This document shows, in pieces, positions 34,404 to 46,541 of a stretch of 64,000 nucleotides of DNA (the first letter of the stretch is position 1; each line of letters begins with the position of its first letter). The stretch is from NCBI GenBank assembly GCA_000711775.1, contig ARYC01000570.1:62001-126000 (forward strand), read 5' to 3'. This stretch comes from Oxytricha trifallax (taxonomy: Eukaryota; Ciliophora; Spirotrichea; Sporadotrichida; Oxytrichidae). Made by a program: the position numbers and the translations under genes. The notes below the pieces were generated by a model. That model was not told the DNA's origin. It searched no databases and was given only the letters and a program-made list of their open reading frames with translations.

Positions 34404-37400
34404 ATGAAAGTCAATCCGATTGCAGGAGAGGAAAAGTCTCTTCTCACGGTCACTAGTGTCAATAAGCGAGGGGATTTGGGGTCAGGACTCAGAGGAAGAA
34501 CCATGAGGAGAAGTGATTCTTAGAGGTGCTAAAATATACTAAAATCCATAGTGGAGGGCAAAGTGGCTATCATTGTCATGTCGCTTGTCACTGTATATGC
34601 TCTTATAGGTGTATATAAATATAATTTAACCAAATATTAATGTGTTTTAGAGTAAAAATTTAAATAGTGTAAGTCTAAACAATCTATTGAAATGAAAGAG
34701 TTTCGTATGTTGTTTTCATAGATCTAACTTTTTTTATAATACATATATTGACTATTTTGTAGGATGATATCCGTATATGGGCAACGATGAAGGAGGCAGA
34801 CCCTTTTTTCTAGTCGGCCCTGATTATTTCATTTTTCCTCTTTACAACTGAAATACTTATAAATTCAGTTGTTGCTGAGGACTTCAAATACTCCTTCTTT
34901 TTCTGGCTTGATATAATTGCCACTTTAAGTTTGATAGCTGATATAAATTGGATTTTGGATTTATTGGCTATACTGATTGGAACATCTCCTAGCTATGAAG
35001 CTGTTGATGTTGAAATTGGAGTGGTAAGTATCTAAAGAAAGTTTTAAAATCAATATATACAAGTCTTTCGCCATATATTTCTTTCTCATTTTATCTGTAA
35101 CTTCAATTGTTTTTATAGATGAATGTGGAGTCCAATGCTACAAATCGAATCCAAAAAGTAATTAAATCAGTGAGATTAATTAGTCAAAATAGTATAAAAA
35201 TCGTCAATAAAGAAATCCTTAAATACAAAGAAATATATATTATACTAACTTTACTCGTTTTTAACATTTCATATTAGAAATATTTGTAATTTATGAACGA
35301 ATTTTAATTTATTATGAATTTTTGTATTTAAACATATTTATATTTGCAACTTAAGCCAATTATATATATATTAAAATTTTTAATTTACATCTTTAAGTAC
35401 ATTAATTAATATTAGAAAACTGAAATGAAGTTTGCTTTTTATTAAAATTAAGTTTAATTTATTCTTTTATATTAACATGAGTAATTTTAAAATAAATTTC
35501 TATGATAAGTATCAAATCTTAAAAAATAAATATTTTTAATGTATAAAATAAATTATTTTATTAAAATATTAAATAATGAATAAATTAACTTTAATTTTAG
35601 TAGAAAAGTAATTAAGTTTTAAATAAAAAATTAAAATAAAATTTATGAGATATTAATATATATATTTTAATAATACAAGAAATGGGCTCAAGTAGTAAAA
35701 ATATAAAATTTACCACTTGAGCCCATATTTAATATAATAATATAAAATTCAAACAAATTTCTAATAAATAATTATAATTATGTTTGGAGAATGATTTATT
35801 TATAATTTCTATGTATTTTAAGAATTTAAATATTTCAGATTTTTATCTTATTTTGACTGAATCCGTCTGATCCGTATCATTAAGCTCTACAAGTATATTG
35901 TGCAGTCTAAGAAGGAGGAAGCTCCCTAACCCAAGAAAAAGAAAGTGACTTATGAATCTACAACAGTTGAAGACGAGAGTGAGCAGTCTTTATTTAAAAA
36001 GGAGACTGACCCCTCTAAGCTAGGCAAAGCACTGTCAGATACTATTACTAGACGTGTCATCATTGGTGTACTACTCATGCTAATCAACAGAAAATAATTT
36101 CCTAATGTAAAATTACATTATATAAATAGATGATAAATTGAATGGTACTGCCTTTGCTCTCATTTTCAGATACTGATTTTTCATCTGAGTACGGTTTAAG
36201 AGAAATATTTTGGTTTGGCAGATCATCCTGCAAGAAAGTAAGTGGTGATTTCTATTGTGATATGGGTGACTGGACTACGCAAGAGGGTTGGCATGAGATG
36301 CTTAGGCAGTATGTTAACAGTAGCTATGCTGCTGACGGGGATCCACTGACTAAGGATCTATTTTAAAAGTATGTATTAATAATTTAATTTAATTTTATAA
36401 GGAACTTCTTTGGATATATGTTCCAGACTATAATTAAGATGGTCGCATGGCTGAAATCCCCTATATCAAAATGTTTATTATGCAGTTATTACATTTGTCA
36501 TGTTTAATCTAATTCTTAATTCTTTTCTAATAAACTCCTTTACCGTCCTTCATTAAGATTAATTAATGACTAATATCCCTGCAACAGGACAAAACACCTC
36601 AACAAATGCAGTTTGGACCCAGACTCAAAGCTGCTCTGGTTTTAAGCTATCCGATGACTGTCCTTGGCGCTATGAAGAAATGGTTCTGATTTCCTTCATT
36701 CCAAGTTAGTGCTTATTAAACTATCAAACTGGCTGCATGTAGTTAGTCAGCTACGCACGATTTAACAAGAGACCTGAGAAGGTTTAAGAAGCTATCTTGC
36801 AGTTCTCTACTACTCTCTTCACTTGCTTTAAAATAATAGATGTATAAAACCGAAAGCATTTTTATTAGGTTATTTAAAAATGATTTGTATTGACGATTGC
36901 ATCACTAACATTTACAAATGACACATAACAGATTATAATCAATCCAATTCAAAAAATTGTAGAAATAATCTAAAGATTAGCTGAAAATCCTTTGAAAAAG
37001 CCCTAACAACCAAAAAAGGACGATGAAGAAGAAAAGAAGAGTCAAATGAAAACTCAGATGTTAGAACTTACTATATTTAAGATTAGCACTTTTAACATTA
37101 TTATTTAAAATATTCATTTTGTATAACGGTTTGGTCTAAATTTACATTCAATTTTTTTAAAATTATACTTTACTGCAGAGAGGGTTTGGAGAGTTAGGAG
37201 CAAGAGTGGTAGCAAAAACTTTCACAAATACCGAAGATTACATGGATTTAATGATACCTGGCAAGAAAATAAACTTGGTTTTCAGTGTCTTCAGAATAAG
37301 ATAATTCACTGAGACCACTGAATCTTTTTATTATGAATCGATACTATGGTTTGATTGCATTTTCAAATGATTTAGAAGTAAATCTCTATAGGATGAGATA

Positions 37401-39008
37401 ATCGTGTTTGTGAACAAAATAGTGAAAATAGTGCATGAAGTAGCCAAGAAATGGGATGGTTCCCCTACCAAGAATTTCGGTGATAAATATCTCATTACTT
37501 GGAGACTGCCAAATTTCAGGAGATAAAATCACATGCTTATGGGTAACCAGATCAACATGCCACCACAGCATGATATAGGTAATGGCGGCAAAGCGAGTGG
37601 CCAGATAGTTCTTGGGTAATTGGGTGCTCCGAGTAATGAAAATGCAGCTGGTGATTAATCAATGCTTAATCATAATTTTTCATTTTTAGATGAGTTCAAT
37701 TAAAAAAATAAGAAATATCTTTACATTTCTATACTTAATAACACTCATTTGTAACCTAGTGCATAAGATGGACTTATCAGACGTAAATATAATTCACTTG
37801 TTTATATATTTGTAGATGATGATATATTCGATCCGTTCAGTAAACATGATGATGGTCCTAGAGATTAATTAAGTATCATAAATTAATGATTTTTCTATAT
37901 TTAAATGCACTTGCTTTAATGCAATATGCTAATAATGTAGCATTTATTATAGAGATGAAGAGATTTTAGAGAAAAGAAGAGAAATAGCAGATAAATCATT
38001 AATATCAGCAGTGAAAATAGTGCTAGAACTTAGACGCGCTTAAGACTTGCAAGCTTACTCCAGACATCCCAAGATTGCCCCTAAATTTGGCCCAAATTAC
38101 AGAACTAAAGTCACTTTTGGTTTGCATATGGGGTGGGCTATAGAAGGCGCTATTGGCACAGAGCAGAAAATTGATGCTTTGTTCTTATCTCCACATAGTC
38201 AGATTGCTCTTAAGATTGAGGATCAAAATTTAACACATTGGTCTATATGATTTTATTAAAAAAATTTTGAGGATATGTGCTAAGTATACGATTCAACCAT
38301 TTTGATGAGCAGTGATTTGTAATAAATGTTAACAGAAAAATCTAAGAAAACTCTTAGGTTGATTGACAATGTAGTTATGAATGAGTCTAAAATTGAACCA
38401 AGAGTAAGTAACATCAATTAATGATTATAATTTAGGAAATATATGCTTTTGACTTAAATTACAGCGATGAAATTGATTAACTGTCTAATTAAGTAGAAGG
38501 CTATGAAATGGGAGGACTTGTCAAACATCAGCAATATGAAAATCATCAAATTGAAATGTTCAAGACTGAGTAATAATTTTTATATAATGATTTAAACCTT
38601 TTATCTTTAGGGGAGTTGACTATATGTTTGATATTGACCATGATTTCTACAACTTGAAGAAAAACAGAAATCCCACTTTTGAGGAACATTTTAAACAAGC
38701 TTACTATGCTTACAAAGACGGAGGTATTTTTATTAACTTATTGAAAAATATAACATTTCTTAGACTGGACATCTGCACAGAATCGCATTACCCAATGTTT
38801 GGAAATCTTTAGTGAAGATGGCCCATCACTTGCTCTATCAGATTACATGGAGAAGTACAAGAATATAAAACCTGAGAACTGGCCTGGCTTCAGAGACATC
38901 GATGAGAAGGATGAGGCTCCAAATATGGACTTGTTCAAGGCTGGGTTTGATGATGAAATAATGGATGAAGATGGGGAGGAACTAGATGATGACGACTCCC
39001 TTTCATGA
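34404..39008 (+). CDS. Membrane-bound class III adenylate/guanylate cyclase
   Basis: Makes a cyclic nucleotide second messenger at a membrane, by family. ATG 34404. N-terminal voltage-channel-like helices: KVAIIVMSLVTVYALIGV, ALIISFFLFTTEILINSVV and FFFWLDIIATLSLIADI, then an IRLIRIIKLYKYIVQSKKE segment reminiscent of S4 and its linker. A large extracytosolic part follows. After a helix near 36850 comes the signal linker and the cyclase domain. That domain has RIRQFTETTE, VNKIVKIVHEVAKKWDG, KNFGDKYLITWRL and GLHMGWAIEGAIGTEQKIDA, and the C-terminal tail GVDYMFDIDHDFYNL...WPGFRDIDEK is usual in protist cyclases. The gene ends with acidic residues and TGA 39006-39008. The first metal-binding Asp (FxxxDIRxFT) appears to be Arg, so activity may need a partner or be lost. 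Confidence 0.83.
35180..35865. other. About 690-bp IES in the cyclase gene with a hairpin
   Basis: Very AT-rich non-coding DNA between the block ending KVIKSVRLI and the block starting with the S4-like IRLIRIIK. Contains a near-perfect hairpin at 35682-35731: ATGGGCTCAAGTAGTAAA against TTTACCACTTGAGCCCAT, with weaker pairing extending outward. Confidence 0.6.
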
Positions 39009-39144
39009 TTAATCAACAGTATAAATGACCAAATAATTCTTTATTTCTTTCATGATTTATAAAATTAAGATAATAACTATAAACTCTTTAACATTTCGCT
39101 ATTATTACTGAAACATTCAATAGTATCTATTCTGTAAATTTCTA

Positions 39145-39690
39145 TCAGTAAATTTTGCACCTAGAATCTGGGTCAGTAGGTTTGAACCTGCACTGCTCAG
39201 TTTTTATATCTTGGAAACCCCCAATATACCTGTGCACATTGTATATATTACAGTAATTAGTCTCAAAATCATAGATTGAAAAAGTCTGTGATCTGCTCTT
39301 TGCTTTTACTACACAGTCTTCACCTTTTTATTCCACTTCAAATATTATGTCGTCTACATAAACTTTAAATAAAATGTAAAATATTTTCGTTATTGGTACC
39401 CCTAAATAAGGTTATCGAAATTAAAGTTATTCTTATAAACAAAAGGTTTATCTTTAAACTGGTGTTGTTCTGGTCGCCCAAATATAGTCCTATGGCAAGG
39501 ATTCCTTAACTGCATAAATTCCCTTGGCGTCAGGCTCAGGATTGAAGGAACGGATGGTTCTCTCCAGGTTTATGTGAGTTTGCTAGCACGACTGAGAGGG
39601 GTATGTTACTTGCACCACACAATTCGCGTGAAAAATGTCGAATGACGGGAACTCTTCCTTCGTGCACAATCGTAATAAAAAACTATTTTA
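39145..39690 (-). CDS. Small cysteine-containing protein, unknown
   Basis: Two minus-strand blocks: about 39690-39430 (FDIFHANCVVQVTYPSQSC, LERTIRSFNPEPDAKGIYAV) and about 39375-39145 (VYVDDIIFEV, CVVKAKSRSQTFSIYDFETN, NVHRYIGGFQDIKTEQCRF), ending at TGA 39145-39147. A short AT-rich piece between them is an IES or intron. Paired cysteines and beta-rich composition suggest a secreted or lumenal domain, but no signal peptide was located, and the start probably lies in a further block upstream. Family not recognised. Confidence 0.5.
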
Positions 39691-39699
39691 AGTACCTTA

Positions 39700-40414
39700 T
39701 AATTTTGTATCAAGCATTTCTCTATTTAATTATATAATTGGTTATTATAATATAAGTTGATGGAATAACTTTTATATTTTTTATGAATACAAGGGTTAAT
39801 GATAGCGAGGCAATTAGAATATTCTTTAGCATTAAAATAATTAATTATAATAATACTATCTCATTTTCTTTAAATACTCCCACTTCTTGTCTGCAAAGTA
39901 AGTCTATATGTTATATTTTTATATTAATATTCACATTTCAAAGAATGTGATTCTCGAATTAAACGATAATTAAAATCAATTGCTAATTAGAAAATAGTAG
40001 AAACCACAAACTATTCTGTCAAATAATAATGAACTGTGAAAATGTGATTAAATATATGAAAATTATTTATCAATTACTTGATAAATCTTAACTATATATT
40101 TAACACTGTGGTTTTGATTCAGAGAAACATAGCTAGTTGTTCATTATATATTATCAACAGTATAGGTTTATGTTCCTACTTCAATCATACTTAAATAATT
40201 GAGAATAAATATTAGCTTTTTGAAATTTAAGAATAAAATAAAATAATAAGTATTTTACTATAATCATAATATTTATTAAAAGATATGAAAAAATATTTTA
40301 AGATCATTCAATTTTTAATTTTAAATAATGAATTAATTATTATATTTCTTTAGTGTTGTTAAATAAATATTAGAGCTAAATAGTTCATTATTTTTGTATT
40401 TAAACAATATGTCT
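39700..40414. other. AT-rich stretch, mostly non-coding
   Basis: Little or no coding. A GC-slightly-richer patch at about 39870-39905 (minus strand DKKWEYLKKM) follows a CAG acceptor-like site and might be a tiny 5' block of the neighbouring minus-strand gene, but this is not supported enough to call. Confidence 0.4.
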
Positions 40415-42700
40415 TCACTAGAATGAGCTCATCATTTTCTGATGTTGTTTTATGGATTTAGCTTTGATGGCGCCCTTGCTGGGTGATCTCATTCTGCTGT
40501 CAGGGTGACTCTGTGTGGCAACTTTCCCGTAAGTGAAGAACTCTAAAGATAAAAATAAAAAATATTTTTAAAAAAGTTACCTCTTGATTGGTTTTGTTGG
40601 AGATCAAACTTCACACGCTTCTTAAGTTCTCCATTTGAGTGTCCATTGCCATTAGAAACTTCTTCTCTGTGCTTCCTTTTCTTGTTTTTATTTTTATTTA
40701 GTTTTTTGCTTTAGCCACTGATCTTGATTACTTCATCCTCATCATCTTTACTAGTAATTATTTATAAAGTGATAATCAACTGTGCATTTTTCTAAATTAT
40801 AATTTCAATTAAGATTAGCAATGCTGACTTGATGTTTCTTAACACCATTTTGGCTTTTTCCATTGCTCACTGCTTATTATTACTTTTACTCATGCTTTCC
40901 ATTTGAACTGCTCTCCTTATTTCCATTGGAAGATTATTGAATTTGCATATACTATTTCTATTGAGCTGCGGGTAGTGTAACCAGAACTTGTTACTTGACG
41001 CCATTCTTAATGGGCTGTCCGTTATGACTGACTGGTTACAGGTAGATTTTCTGCATGCCATTCACATCCCCTCCAGTTTTCTGAGAATTGATTTGTTAAG
41101 TCAATAACTCCAAGAGCTTTTGCTTTTCATCGAATCCGTGTAAAGCAGCATCTGAATTATCATGCTTCAAGTCGAAAGCCTCTTCCTTCATTTCATCCAT
41201 TTCACTCTGGCTGAGCATTTGGTTCTAAATCATATTGCCAAGTTTGTAGATCATCTTTCTTTCTCTCTTTTGCTAATGAACTCTCATACGTCTCTCCATT
41301 TTCTTAGTAATAAAAGCTCTGGCTCTATTGATAAGCATTCTTTGTGAAAAAGTTAGCTCCTTTTCTTCGGGTTCTGGTTCGAGTTTCAAAGCTCTGTCAT
41401 ACAGCTGATAGAGAATATCACGATTTTCTTCTCTGGTCTTTGAATCAGAGGCGTACTTGAAAATTTAATCCTGAGCATAGAGCAAGATGTTGAAGTTAGG
41501 GAAAGTGAATCTCTAGTCAATCAACTTTTAAACTTCTTTCTAAATATTTGGATGCATTCTACCACCGTCCATGTATTTGCCTCTTGAGAGATCATAGCTG
41601 TAAACTTTAAAAAGTTTAAATTAAAACGTTTATGATTGAAATAATTATCTAGTTTTTATTCAAATATCCTAGAATCCTTAGAACCCATTAAATTAAATTA
41701 AAAAAACTTCCTCCTCTTCACTAGAGTTAGAATCTTCATGAACTGTAACGTTATTTTCAAGAAGGGGTTCCATAACTTTTTCAATAACACGATTCACTAA
41801 AATCCTATTTTTGCAGTGTGCCATAGCATAAAGGAAAGGTTCTAGAATGCTAGACAAGTTTTGGAGGGATAAATTTAGGGAGTCTGAACGATTGAGTTCT
41901 TGCAAGAAAATATCACAAATTTGGAGTGGAATACCCTTGCTGACTAGTTCATCCTCCATATAAAGACTTTGGATGATTTTCTTGAACCATTCCATATCCT
42001 AAAATAAAATGTTAGCAAATGCTCTTCAGGAACAAATATCACTTCATAATAAAAAAGCGTTAATCACAACTATTTGCTCATTATTAACTTACCTCTTCTG
42101 GGTAATCTTTCTTTCTCAAAGCCACTAGAACTTCATAGATTTAATGTCTTAAGAACATAAGATATTTGTCAATGCGGTAATTATCAACTTTGTCCCAGTG
42201 CAAATTGACAATATACATAAATGCCTCAAACCACTGTTTTTATTTCAGGGTAATCACGGTACTTAGCTGCTCTAAATCTCCTAATTAAGCGAAAATATGA
42301 GTTATTTTCTCTGATACTTCCTTCTAATATAGGGCCTTGTCTGAGTGCCAGAACACTAAAGTGAGTTATGGATTAGAATAAGGTATTTATTAATAAAAAG
42401 TTTGATACTTACTGTAGAAGAGACCTTCCCATATAGCTCTTAAATCCTTTATATGATCGTTAACCCATGACTTTTCTTGAATAAATATTGTTCAATAAAT
42501 TAATTAATAATTTCTTTGATAAAAGTTTTGACTTATAATAAATTTGAATTTACCAATAATTTTGTTAGATCTTTCAAAGCTTTATCTCTGACATCTTACT
42601 CTATAACAATATCGAAGTTAAGTTATGCTTTTCACTAAAGAAAGTTTGTGGAAATACTCGATGATCTTATATACATCTTTTGCATCTGAATAAGTCGAGG
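40415..42700 (-). CDS. RRP1: Nop52/RRP1-like nucleolar rRNA-processing protein
   Basis: Nucleolar protein needed for large-subunit rRNA maturation, by family. Minus-strand blocks: about 42600-42555 (DVRDKALKDLTKLLVN); a block near 42460-42410 with LWEGLFY-type sequence followed by SDKALYQ-type sequence; 42270-42095 (WDKVDNYRIDKYLMFLRHQI), the core Nop52 motif; 41995-41693 (GIPLQICDIFLQELNRSD, LSSILEPFLYAMAHCKNR); then 41610-41095 (KYMDGGRMHPNIQKEVQKLI, RMLINRARAFITKKMERR); and a Gln/Asn/Lys-rich tail to TGA 40415-40417 with nucleolar-type basic runs (KNKNKKRKHREE). Introns with GTAA donors interrupt the tail near 40580. The exact start is unresolved because a TGA lies shortly upstream of the first clear block. 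Confidence 0.82.
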
Positions 42701-42719
42701 TACTTACGGGCAGAGGCTG

Positions 42720-43072
42720 CCAGCTAAGAATTTATTTGTTTTAGGGGAATAATAAGTAAATAAATGACAAAAAATAATTTTATTAGATACATTTTTACAA
42801 AATTCACTATAAATTGTTTTAATTATCTCTTGTCGATTAGTGCTGAACTCATGTTAATTGTTAGTATAAGCAAAAAGTATATTATTTAATAATAAATAAT
42901 TATTTATACTAACTCTTTCTATATACATTCACCAATCTGGGAATTACAAAGAAATATATACTTTTCCTAAATCTCAATTAATTTATCTCAAATTTTTTGA
43001 TATTAAGAAGATTATTGGAACGAATTTTATAAGATTAAGAAACAAAAAGCAATTTATTTGATAAAATTAATT
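42720..43072. other. AT-rich divergent intergenic region
   Basis: About 350 bp between the minus-strand Nop52-like gene and the plus-strand Q-rich gene. No coding frame or repeat was recognised. Confidence 0.5.
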
Positions 43073-46000
43073 ATGAAAATCTAACAATAAGTTAGAGCTG
43101 TCCCAATTTAACAGCATCTAAACAAAAAAGAGACCACCCAGCAGTCTCATAGATCTGATGTTTTAGAAACATCTCAAATAACAGTATACGATCAATAGCT
43201 GTCAGCTAAGAACAACCCTAAGCACTTCCAAATTGGAAATGTATTACTCTAAGACTAGTAGAATTCTGAAAAATAAGAACAAAATAGGAATGAAAAATAA
43301 ATAAGCAAAGAGACAGTTATGAACAATTAGCAATCTTAAATAGCATAGAAAGATAGTTAAAAATTATCGATAGATTTCAATTAAAATTAAGTAAATTATT
43401 AATAGAGAATGGCTAATTTAATTCATTCTGAGCCTTAAACTCAGAAGAGACTTTTTTATCAATCATATAATGACAGTAAACTTTCTAATTAAAAATTATT
43501 CAAAATTTAACTTAAATTTTATTAACTATAGAAATTTTTTGAGTCACTATTTCAAATTTATGATTTCCTTAAATTTTTGAGTTTATTTTCAAAGATGTTA
43601 AGATGCAAGTTAGTAATTTTACGAATACCGTCTATAATTACCAGGGAAATTAATTATCCCCAAATATGAATTAGTAGAATAGACATAGTAATAATCTCAT
43701 GCCCTATAACCAGAAAGGTAATTTAATGTAAAAGCACGAAAAATTGAGAGAAATTTAGAATAGCGGTAGTCTATAAAATCCAAGCATACTTTCTTCAGCT
43801 TACTCTGATTAAAATTAAATAAAAATTGGGCAAAAATTTCAGTAGAAATTTCAGCAGATTGACCAAAATAGAAATCCATAATAACTACAGAGCTCTAATA
43901 GTGTATAAAATAACCTTCACTCAATTAAAATGGACGTCAATAACAGCTCTCAATAGATTCAAGGGGAAAGATTAATGAAATAGAGACTAATTAATAGTAA
44001 CATCAAGTCAGATTAAGGGTAATTGAATACGATAGATTCGATAAATAGGCTTAATTTGGAATATTACAATCAAAATCTTGAAAATAATCAAGACTAAGGG
44101 ATCTCAAATTTAGTATTCAATTGATTGTAGATCGATAGAAAGAAAAGTTCAGATTTTGTGTTAGATAAAAGTCAAAGAAATCAAATTGACACTTTAAATT
44201 AGATAAGTAATTACCAAAATTCTGAGGTTTAAGGCATTAGCCAGATTCATTCGCATAGAATCTTATCAAATGATAAGTTTTTGAAATAAATTAGTCCATT
44301 TCACACAAATACACTTATAAATGAACACGATTTCAACCAAGCCCTATAAACTCGGTATCTGCTTGTAAAGAAGGGAAAGAAACTTGGAAGACCTGTATAT
44401 CGATGGGTTTAATTGAATAAATAAGGCAAGCTCACTTACTATCTTGAATAAAATTCACAGTAACCTCAGGGATGCTATTCACTATATCAGACAAGTTTCG
44501 AAGTCGACTAAATATAAATGACTTAGGTTATGCATAAGACGTTGTACAATTTAAAGAATCAACAATCCATTTCATTTAACAACAATGTATAATTAGAAAG
44601 AAAACTCACAGAATAGAATTTTAGTTTGAAACCTACGGAAATGAGTTCTATAGAGGGTTTTCAAATTTATAAATCTTAAAATTAAGAGAAGCTATTTTAG
44701 ATTCTCCCTAATCCCAAAGATCAAATATTCTTTAAGCAACCAATGATCGAAATACTTCAATAAATGTTTAATTATGCTTCAAAAGGAGAACTAATGGAGA
44801 TATCTTAATCCATTGGAAAACCCTAAATAATGTTCAAAACTCTTGGAACTATTCATTAAATGTACGACTAAAACCTTCAATCTGAGAATTAGAGTTACAG
44901 AATCTTCTCCTTAACAAGCAGTCCTTCTAAAAATGAGCTTGCTAATCAAAGCTAGCAAAATATAAAAATTAAGTTTACAAAACCAGCAAACAGACAAACC
45001 GTACCATTTATTCTTGTTGATAATGGAAACTTTAGTAGATCATAATCGTCTATACAAAGTAATCAATCTCCATAATATAAAGATCCTAATCTTATGAGCG
45101 TAGGTTCAGGAAGCCCAAAAAATAAACCTAATATTATGATTGTCAAAAATGATAAGCAATCCTCTATTAAACTGTAGCAAAAGAAAATCTTCTCTAATTC
45201 GCATAGAAAAAAGAACAATAGCTCATTAGATTTGCATTAAATAATAAACCATAAAACAAGTAGCAAACTTTAAGAGGAAGATTTTGAAAATAGCAGAGAA
45301 TTTTCTGAAGGGGAAGAAGTTTTGTCAGAGCGGGGTGACCCTGAGAACCTTGAAGGAACTTAGCTTATAAACTTGAACTCTATAAACTAAATTAAGAGAT
45401 TAAAGAAAGGGGCAGTAAACTACAAATCTCCTATTGGAGGAAATTTCCCTGGAAACCTCTTTTAATAATCAAACGAGAGATAAACATACTAAGCATAGAC
45501 ATAGTTTGAAAGAAGATTCTCAATAACATCATCTTCGAGCAACTTTACAAGAACATAGAGAGAACTTTGTAAAAAGATTAACTTCAATAATTAAGTACAC
45601 AGCAAAGAATTAAAAAAGCAAAGGACTCTCAACTAGGGAGACACAGATGATTTGATAGACTTTAAAGATGAGGAGGATGATTTTGTTATTAAAAACAGTA
45701 ATAGGATTTTGTTTACAAAAAACAGAGGGAAACGGTTGATATATGATGAAGATTTTGACAATTAAACCATCCTTATGGAAAACAACCCCTTAGATACCTT
45801 TACCAAGAATTTCTGTGACTAGGAATCAATTATCCATTAATATGAGGAGATGTAAAAGATAGACATTCATTTGAACTCAAACGACACAACAATCATAAAT
45901 TAAGTAGATAATTACCCCAAAAAGGGCGCAATCCAAATCAGCTCTAATGATTAAATATAATTACTGTAAAATGATAAGAGTCTTGAGGAGCTGGATAATT

Positions 46001-46541
46001 AATAAAAGGAACTATAACAATCCTATCAATCTTCAAAATCTTAGAAGTATAAGCGTTTAGCCACAGGTTATAACATGGACAGTAATCTTAACTCGATAAA
46101 GCACGATTTTACTTCACTATCTATAGATGCGAAGGTTAGAGTTTTACAATAAAATATATAGAGCTCTTTATATGACAATTACAATATTTTGGGAGATGAA
46201 AGAGAAGACGAGCTAACCCCTCATATGAATTTTAATATTAAACCAATAAATCTAGAGCTAGCTTAAAAAATAACAGAATTTATTGGGTAAAACTAAGGGG
46301 ATAACGGCCACTTAAATAATATCTCAATATAGTCAAGGTCATAATCACAGATTGGCTTGATTAGAAAAAACATAGTGATTAAGCAAAAAGTTGATGAATT
46401 TTTCTAAATTAAGCAGCTTATCAATAAGATGAATTCTATAGTTTAATAATTATTAAACACTTAAAAGAGATTTTTAATAAATCTTAAAATGTTTTATCTT
46501 TAAATTCTACTGAAGCATTATACTATGGAATAGAATTAAGT
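43073..46541 (+). CDS. Large Gln/Asn-rich protein with a possible PH-like domain
   Basis: ATG 43073 opens a nearly continuous frame of over 1000 codons if TAA/TAG are Gln, broken by an IES at about 43470-43595. The composition is strongly Gln/Asn/Ser-rich. One ordered region near 44350-44560 (LLVKKGKKLGRPVYRWVQLN, KLTYYLEQNSQQPQGCYSLY) has the strand pattern of a PH domain. A second near 44740-44800 is helical (IEILQQMFNYASKGELMEI). The frame ends at TGA 46539-46541 but may instead be joined to the TTC39-like frame that follows. No enzyme motif was seen. A scaffold or membrane-binding role is only a guess. Confidence 0.55.
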
